Both the position numbers and the translations under genes were made by a program. A stretch of DNA of 64,000 bases from Streptomyces sp. HUAS CB01. GTDB taxonomy: Bacteria > Actinomycetota > Actinomycetes > Streptomycetales > Streptomycetaceae. The stretch spans positions 7,347,501 through 7,411,500 of the forward strand of contig NZ_CP129137.1 in NCBI RefSeq assembly GCF_030406905.1, in the 5' to 3' direction. Under the pieces are notes generated by a model. It worked only from the letters and a program-made list of their open reading frames with translations. It was not told where the DNA came from and searched no databases. How positions within the stretch are numbered: position 1 is the first letter of the stretch; each line of letters opens with the position of its first letter. This document shows, one piece after another, positions 59,815-64,000 of the stretch.

Positions 59815-60273
59815 GTGAACCACCAGACCATCGGCGACCACGACACGGTCGTCCCGACCCACGCTGCGGCGTACGACGAGGTCGTCCCGGCCCGCGCGGT
59901 CACCGCCGTGGCGCACGACGCGGCCCACGGCGCGGCCCTCACGACCGACGACCTCGACGTGCTCCGCGAGAACCTGCGCGATCAGTACCTGTTCCGCCAG
60001 GAGCAGCTGCGGCAGATCGGGTCCGCCGCCCCGTCACGCGCGGACGACCTGCTCGGACGGCAGGTCCCGTCGCAACTGGAGGTGCGGATCAAGGTCGCCG
60101 CCTCGGCCCGTATGGTCCTCGCCGACGTCGAGGCCGCCCTGCGGCGCATGGACGAGGGCCGTTACGGCGCCTGTCATCTGTGCAGGCGTCCCATCGCCCG
60201 CGAGCGCCTGCTGATCGTTCCGCAGGCCCGGTACTGCTCACGCTGCCAGCAGGTGAGGGAGGCCGGACGATGA
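59815..60273 (+). CDS. DksA/TraR-type zinc-finger protein 2
   Basis: 152 aa with a His/Ala/Val-rich N-terminus of about 45 residues, helical hairpin (LDVLRENLRDQYLFRQEQLR) and C4 finger with Cys120/123 and Cys141/144 (GACHLCRRPIARERLLIVPQ). GTG 59815 with AAGGGG upstream. Its stop overlaps the start of the actin-like gene (ATGA), so the two are translationally coupled, an unusual pairing. Confidence 0.87.
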   Translation: MNHQTIGDHDTVVPTHAAAYDEVVPARAVTAVAHDAAHGAALTTDDLDVLRENLRDQYLFRQEQLRQIGSAAPSRADDLLGRQVPSQLEVRIKVAASARMVLADVEAALRRMDEGRYGACHLCRRPIARERLLIVPQARYCSRCQQVREAGR

Positions 60274-61091
60274 GCGCGGCCCCCCTCCGCCGGGGCCCGG
60301 CCGGTCACCGGCCGTGGCCCGGCTGCAGGCGCTGCTCCGGCATCGCCCTCGACCTGGGCAGTGCCCGCACCCGCGTCTGGATCTCCGGCCGCGGCACGAT
60401 CCTCGACGTCCCCACGGTCACCTTCCCGGGCGCCGGCGCCATCCACCCGATCCGGCGCGGCGCGATCGTCGACACCCCGGGCACCGCCCGGATGCTCGAA
60501 CGCCTGCTCGGCAATCGCCTCCCGCGCCTCGGCCGCCCGCTGGTCGTCGTGACCGCACCCGTACTGGACGGTGTCGCCTTCCGCGCGGAGGCCCTGACGG
60601 CGGTGCAGGTGCTGCGGCCGCGCACCGTGCTGACCGTTCCCACCGCGCGGGCCGTCGCGCTCGCCGCCGGCGCGGACCTCTGCCGGCCCCAGATGGTCGT
60701 GGACATCGGCGCCCACGTCACCGAAGTGGTGCTCCTGTCGGACGGGGCCGTCCTCGACGCGCGCCGCACCGCCCTCGGTACCCGCGATCTGGACGACACC
60801 ACCACGGCCGACGGGATCACCGGCGCGGTCGCCGACATGATCACGGCGATGCTGCGACAGGACCGGACGTCACTCACCCTCGACGCGATCCAGGGAGGTC
60901 TGCTCCTCGCCGGCGGAGGAGCGCTGCGCCCGGAGATCGTCCACCGGCTCACGGGGCAGCTGCACGCCCCCGTCCGCGCCGTGCCCGCGCCGCACACCGC
61001 CGCCGTGCGCGGCGCCGCCAGGCTCCTCGAGGCCGCGCACACCCACCCGGCGTTCAGCGGCAGGCAACCGGTCCCGCACCTTCACCACTGA
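60270..61091 (+). CDS. MreB-like actin-family ATPase, short form
   Basis: 273 aa against about 340 in true MreB. Phosphate-1 motif GIALDLGSARTRVWISGRG (29-47), phosphate-2 MVVDIGAHVTEVVLLSDG near 145-162, adenosine motif GLLLAGGGALRPEIV near 210. The gap corresponds to a shortened subdomain IB/IIB. It might still bind ATP but polymerisation is doubtful. Such extra MreB/Mbl-like copies occur in Streptomyces stress islands. Coupled to the TraR-like gene upstream. Confidence 0.78.
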   Translation: MSAAPLRRGPAGHRPWPGCRRCSGIALDLGSARTRVWISGRGTILDVPTVTFPGAGAIHPIRRGAIVDTPGTARMLERLLGNRLPRLGRPLVVVTAPVLDGVAFRAEALTAVQVLRPRTVLTVPTARAVALAAGADLCRPQMVVDIGAHVTEVVLLSDGAVLDARRTALGTRDLDDTTTADGITGAVADMITAMLRQDRTSLTLDAIQGGLLLAGGGALRPEIVHRLTGQLHAPVRAVPAPHTAAVRGAARLLEAAHTHPAFSGRQPVPHLHH

Positions 61092-61258
61092 CCGGGGGCC
61101 CGCCCGTGCGGCCGGCACCGCGACCGGCGACATCGGCGGGGTTCCGCACGCTTCCGGCGTCGCGGAACCCCAGTGCCCGGCGTCCCGGAGCCGCCGTGCC
61201 CCGGCGTCGCGTCTCCCGTGCGTCCGGAGAGAACCGCGTGTCCCGGCGCCTCGGTACC

Positions 61259-61290
61259 CGGGCTCCCGGCCCTCCCGTGCCGGGAGCCCG
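61259..61290 (+). terminator. 12-bp-stem hairpin after the actin-like gene
   Basis: CGGGCTCCCGGC (61259-61270) pairs exactly with 61279-61290 over an 8-nt loop, about 170 bp after the actin-like gene's stop and 60 bp before the next start. Confidence 0.5.
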
Positions 61291-61350
61291 AGCCCGAGTC
61301 CCCAAGCCATGAGCCGTGCGCGCGGAAGGAGAGATCGGAAGGAGAGGCCC

Positions 61351-61974
61351 GTGGCCGGCAGCATCCCCCAGGCCCAGCCGCCCCCCGCGGGCCGGCGCCT
61401 GCCGCTGTGGCGATGGCGGCGCAACCCCCTGCGCCGCACCACGGACCTATTGCAGGGCTGGATCGGCCTCTGCCTGGTGCTGGCCGTCGTCGCGACCGCC
61501 CCCGCCGCGATGCGTGCGGCCGGTGGAACCGCCCACCGCCACTACGAACGGATCGCCCACGAGCAGGCGCGGGTACGCCACCACATCCCCGCCGTCCTCG
61601 TGCACGACGTACCGCGTCACCCGGAACCGGGATCCGCGGAGGCGAGAGAGACCCTGTACCCGGCCCAGGTGCGCTTCACCGATCCCGAGGGGAACCCACG
61701 CACCGCGGAGACCGATGTCGCACCCGGCCTGCCCGCGCACAGCACCGTCCAGATCTGGACCGACGCCGACGGCACCCTCGCGGACCCGCCGCTCGCCCCC
61801 GGCCGCATCCGCAGCCACAGCATGGGCTGGGCCGCGCTCGCCGGGATCATCGTCGTCGCGTCCGGCGCCACCGCGTACCGACTGGCCGGCCTCACGCTGC
61901 AGCGGCGCAACCTCGCGGCGTGGGACAGGGCATGGTCCGAGACGGGTCCCCGCTGGACCGCGTCCATCGACTGA
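61351..61974 (+). CDS. Rv1733c-family membrane protein
   Basis: 207 aa, two membrane helices (about 34-52 and 156-175) around an outer domain with RFTDPEGNPRTAETDV and VQIWTDADG. The pattern RRNPLRRTTDLLQGW before helix 1 marks the Rv1733c family; in Mycobacterium tuberculosis it is a DosR dormancy-regulon member. GTG 61351 lies behind GGAAGGAG. Function unknown. Confidence 0.85.
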   Translation: MAGSIPQAQPPPAGRRLPLWRWRRNPLRRTTDLLQGWIGLCLVLAVVATAPAAMRAAGGTAHRHYERIAHEQARVRHHIPAVLVHDVPRHPEPGSAEARETLYPAQVRFTDPEGNPRTAETDVAPGLPAHSTVQIWTDADGTLADPPLAPGRIRSHSMGWAALAGIIVVASGATAYRLAGLTLQRRNLAAWDRAWSETGPRWTASID

Positions 61975-62194
61975 GCGCGCCGTCCACGGTCCTCGCACGG
62001 TCAAAGGCCCGGGGCAGTCGGAGCCCCGCACGGTCACGGGCCCCGGCCGGGCCCGGGGACCGGGTGCCCGTCCGCTGTCTGAGTGATCGTGGACGGGCCG
62101 TTGCGCCGCGGCGGTCGGGGCCCGGGCCCCGACCGCACGATGGACGCGCCTCACCCGGTGAACGCCACCGCGGAGGACCCACAGGAGGACCCTC

Positions 62195-62932
62195 GTGACC
62201 ACTCAGCCGTCCGGCTCCGCCGCGCCGCCCGCTCGCTACGACGACCTGCGCGCCCTCTTCGTCAACTGCACCCTGAAACGCTCACCCGAGACCAGCAACA
62301 CCCAAGGTCTGATCGACAGGAGCCGCGCCCTGATGGAGCGCCAGGGCGTCCGCGCCGACGTCGTACGCGCCGTCGACCTCGACATCGCCACCGGGGTGTG
62401 GCCGGACATGACCGAACACGGCTGGGAGACCGACGCCTGGCCGGCGCTCTACGAGCGGGTCATGGCGTCCGACATCCTCGTGCTCGCAGGCCCCATCTGG
62501 CTCGGCGACAACAGCTCCGTCATGAAGCGGGTGATCGAGAGGCTGTACGCGTGCTCCAGCCTGCTCAACGACCAAGGACAGTACGCCTATTACGGGCGCG
62601 TCGGCGGCTGTCTGATCACCGGCAACGAGGACGGGGTCAAGCACTGCGCCATGAACGTGCTCTACAGCCTCCAGCACCTCGGCTACACCATCCCGCCGCA
62701 AGCCGACGCCGGATGGATCGGCGAGGCGGGCCCCGGCCCCTCCTATCTCGACCCCGGCTCGGGCGGTCCCGAGAACGAGTTCACCCATCGCAACACCACG
62801 TTCATGACGTGGAATCTGCTGCACATGGCCGCGATGCTGAAAAGGGCGGGCGGTATCCCCGCCCACGGCAACCAGCGCACGGAGTGGGACGCGGGGTGCC
62901 GCTTCGACTCCCCGAACCCCGAACACCGTTAG
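62195..62932 (+). CDS. Flavodoxin-like NAD(P)H-dependent FMN reductase
   Basis: 245 aa. LFVNCTLKRSPETSNTQGLI at the start binds the FMN phosphate; VLAGPIWLGDNSSVMKRVIE and the glycine region RVGGCLITGNEDGVKH are further flavodoxin-fold motifs. Probably an NAD(P)H:quinone or general flavin reductase. AGGAGG lies before GTG 62195. It follows the Rv1733c-like gene in the same direction. Confidence 0.87.
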   Translation: MTTQPSGSAAPPARYDDLRALFVNCTLKRSPETSNTQGLIDRSRALMERQGVRADVVRAVDLDIATGVWPDMTEHGWETDAWPALYERVMASDILVLAGPIWLGDNSSVMKRVIERLYACSSLLNDQGQYAYYGRVGGCLITGNEDGVKHCAMNVLYSLQHLGYTIPPQADAGWIGEAGPGPSYLDPGSGGPENEFTHRNTTFMTWNLLHMAAMLKRAGGIPAHGNQRTEWDAGCRFDSPNPEHR

Positions 62933-63158
62933 ACCCGGCGAGGAGGGCGGACCCGGCGAGGAGGGCTTCCGCCGACGCGCCGGATGCCGTGGTCAGCCGC
63001 GCACCGTGCCAGCGTCGCAGCTCCCAGACGTGGACCGGCCCGTCGCCGGGCCCTCCTCGCCCGAATCATTGCACAGTGCAAACCAGAGTGCCAGGGGCGG
63101 GCGGACCCGCTGGAGGGCCGGGTTCCACCCGTGTGCCGCCCGTACTTCGAGTGCACCC

Positions 63159-63914
63159 TCACTGGCGTGGGGCGACGGACTTCTCGACGTCCGCGAGCGT
63201 GGCGCCGTCGACCAGGCCGGTGTCCTCCAGGACCTCCATGTGATCCAGGACCGTCTGGTTGGCCTGCCGCGCGTGACGGCGGATCAGGTCGTTCTGCGTG
63301 GCCGCGCGCACCTCGGCGATGGTGGCGAAGATCTTCCCGTGCGAGGCGCGCAGGACGTTGGCGAAGAGGCGATCGAACTCGGCGCCCCGGGCTCCCTCCA
63401 ACTGCCGTACCCAGTCCTGCTGTTCCTGAGTCGCCTCCTCCGGAAGCGGCACTCCGAGGATCCTCGCGTCCTCACGCACCAGCTGGTCGAGCTTGCTGTG
63501 CCCGTCCAGCAGGTGCAGACCGGCCCGCTTGACGGCCTCGCTGGAGGCGTTCGTCTGGGCCAGCCGGCCCGCCGGGATCTCCCACAGCCCCGCCTGCCGC
63601 ACCTTGACGAGGAACGTCTTGTCCACCTCGGTCACCGGCTGCGGCCCCGCCGGGACGCTCCCCGCGTCTGCCGCAGCGCCGTCGTCCTCCGCGCCGGTCG
63701 CATGGCCGGTGCCGGACGAATGCCCGTAACCGGCCCCCGCGCTCTGGCCGTAGCCGCCCGCGGCGATCCCGGCGGGTGTCTGCGCGGCCGAGGCCTCATC
63801 GTCACCTCCACGGGTCACGATCAGCACGGTGGCGATGACGGCGCACACGGCCGCGATGACGCAGAGGGTCCGCAGGGGGACCCCGGACTCGGCTGCACGT
63901 CGGTTCGGACTCAT
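63159..63914 (-). CDS. DUF4142 protein with membrane anchor
   Basis: 251 aa. One membrane helix near 17-36 (TLCVIAAVCAVIATVLIV), a Gly/Ala/Ser-rich spacer to about 90, then the DUF4142 four-helix bundle (TEVDKTFLVKVRQAGLWEIP, GHSKLDQLVREDARILGVPL, HARQANQTVLDHMEVLEDTG). Extracytoplasmic ferritin-like fold of unknown role. GGGAGGCATC before ATG 63914. Confidence 0.88.
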   Translation of the reverse strand: MSPNRRAAESGVPLRTLCVIAAVCAVIATVLIVTRGGDDEASAAQTPAGIAAGGYGQSAGAGYGHSSGTGHATGAEDDGAAADAGSVPAGPQPVTEVDKTFLVKVRQAGLWEIPAGRLAQTNASSEAVKRAGLHLLDGHSKLDQLVREDARILGVPLPEEATQEQQDWVRQLEGARGAEFDRLFANVLRASHGKIFATIAEVRAATQNDLIRRHARQANQTVLDHMEVLEDTGLVDGATLADVEKSVAPRQ

Positions 63915-64000
63915 GATGCCTCCCGGTTCGGCATGGTGTTCTGGCTCGTTGGTGTCGCCGGGAGCTGTTGTGGGCGGCTGGCACGGCACGCAGCCAGCAG

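Noticed and set aside
1..64000. tRNA or rRNA genes
   Set aside because: I saw no tRNA-like cloverleaf with a T-arm GGTTCGAATCC-type sequence and no rRNA signature; a tRNA search program would settle it.

Overview
The window is high-GC actinobacterial DNA, almost certainly from a Streptomyces or close relative. The signs are strong third-position G/C bias, frequent GTG starts behind GGAGG-type ribosome binding sites, WhiB, SARP/AfsR and TrmB/LuxR-type regulators, a CGNR zinc-finger remnant, an SCO0607-like lipoprotein and an Rv1733c-family protein. No tRNA, rRNA, CRISPR array, intact insertion sequence or prophage was recognised.

Layout. 1-13.4 kb is a mosaic of small stand-alone genes: the end of a TauE/SafE permease, a VOC protein, a DUF427 remnant, an orphan solute-binding lipoprotein, a PAS/GAF/SpoIIE phosphatase with an anti-sigma-type ATPase domain, a PepSY lipoprotein, a decayed azlCD pair facing a frameshifted CGNR regulator, small membrane and zinc-type proteins, WhiB, DUF1275, a 164-bp MITE-like inverted-repeat element and a class V aminotransferase. 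13.6-25.3 kb carries a large secreted subtilase, a TrmB/LuxR regulator, gene remnants, an AraC/SDR divergent pair and a TetR-acyl-CoA-dehydrogenase-hydrolase-SDR redox group with strong palindromes. 25.4-32.5 kb holds an XRE regulator, a three-subunit PaoABC-type molybdenum aldehyde oxidoreductase operon, and a DoxX/MarR/azoreductase group resembling known quinone-stress modules.

33.0-54.8 kb is the main feature: a RiPP cluster of the azol(in)e/dehydroamino-acid type. It contains a SARP regulator, an RRE/E1-like partner protein, a first YcaO cyclodehydratase, a SagB-type dehydrogenase, a split glutamylation/elimination dehydratase, an RRE-M50 membrane metalloprotease, an ABC exporter, a second YcaO, an M20 amidohydrolase, an 85-aa unknown and a TrmB/LuxR regulator. 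The precursor (58 aa) is on the opposite strand. Its last 21 residues are Ser, Thr and Cys except a final Ala. Most genes overlap by 4 bp (ATGA/GTGA), so they should be made together. Proposed order: leader recognition by RRE domains, azoline formation by YcaO proteins, oxidation to azoles, tRNA-Glu-dependent dehydration of leftover Ser/Thr, leader removal, export. Only one SpaB_C-like protein is present and no separate [4+2] pyridine synthase is seen, so a linear product is favoured over a macrocyclic thiopeptide.

55.1-64 kb holds an aldo/keto reductase, an SRPBCC protein, a frameshifted ASCH gene, a NarL-type two-component pair, and a run of small stress-type genes: two DksA/TraR zinc proteins, an MreB-like actin homologue, an Rv1733c-like protein, a flavodoxin-like reductase and a DUF4142 protein.
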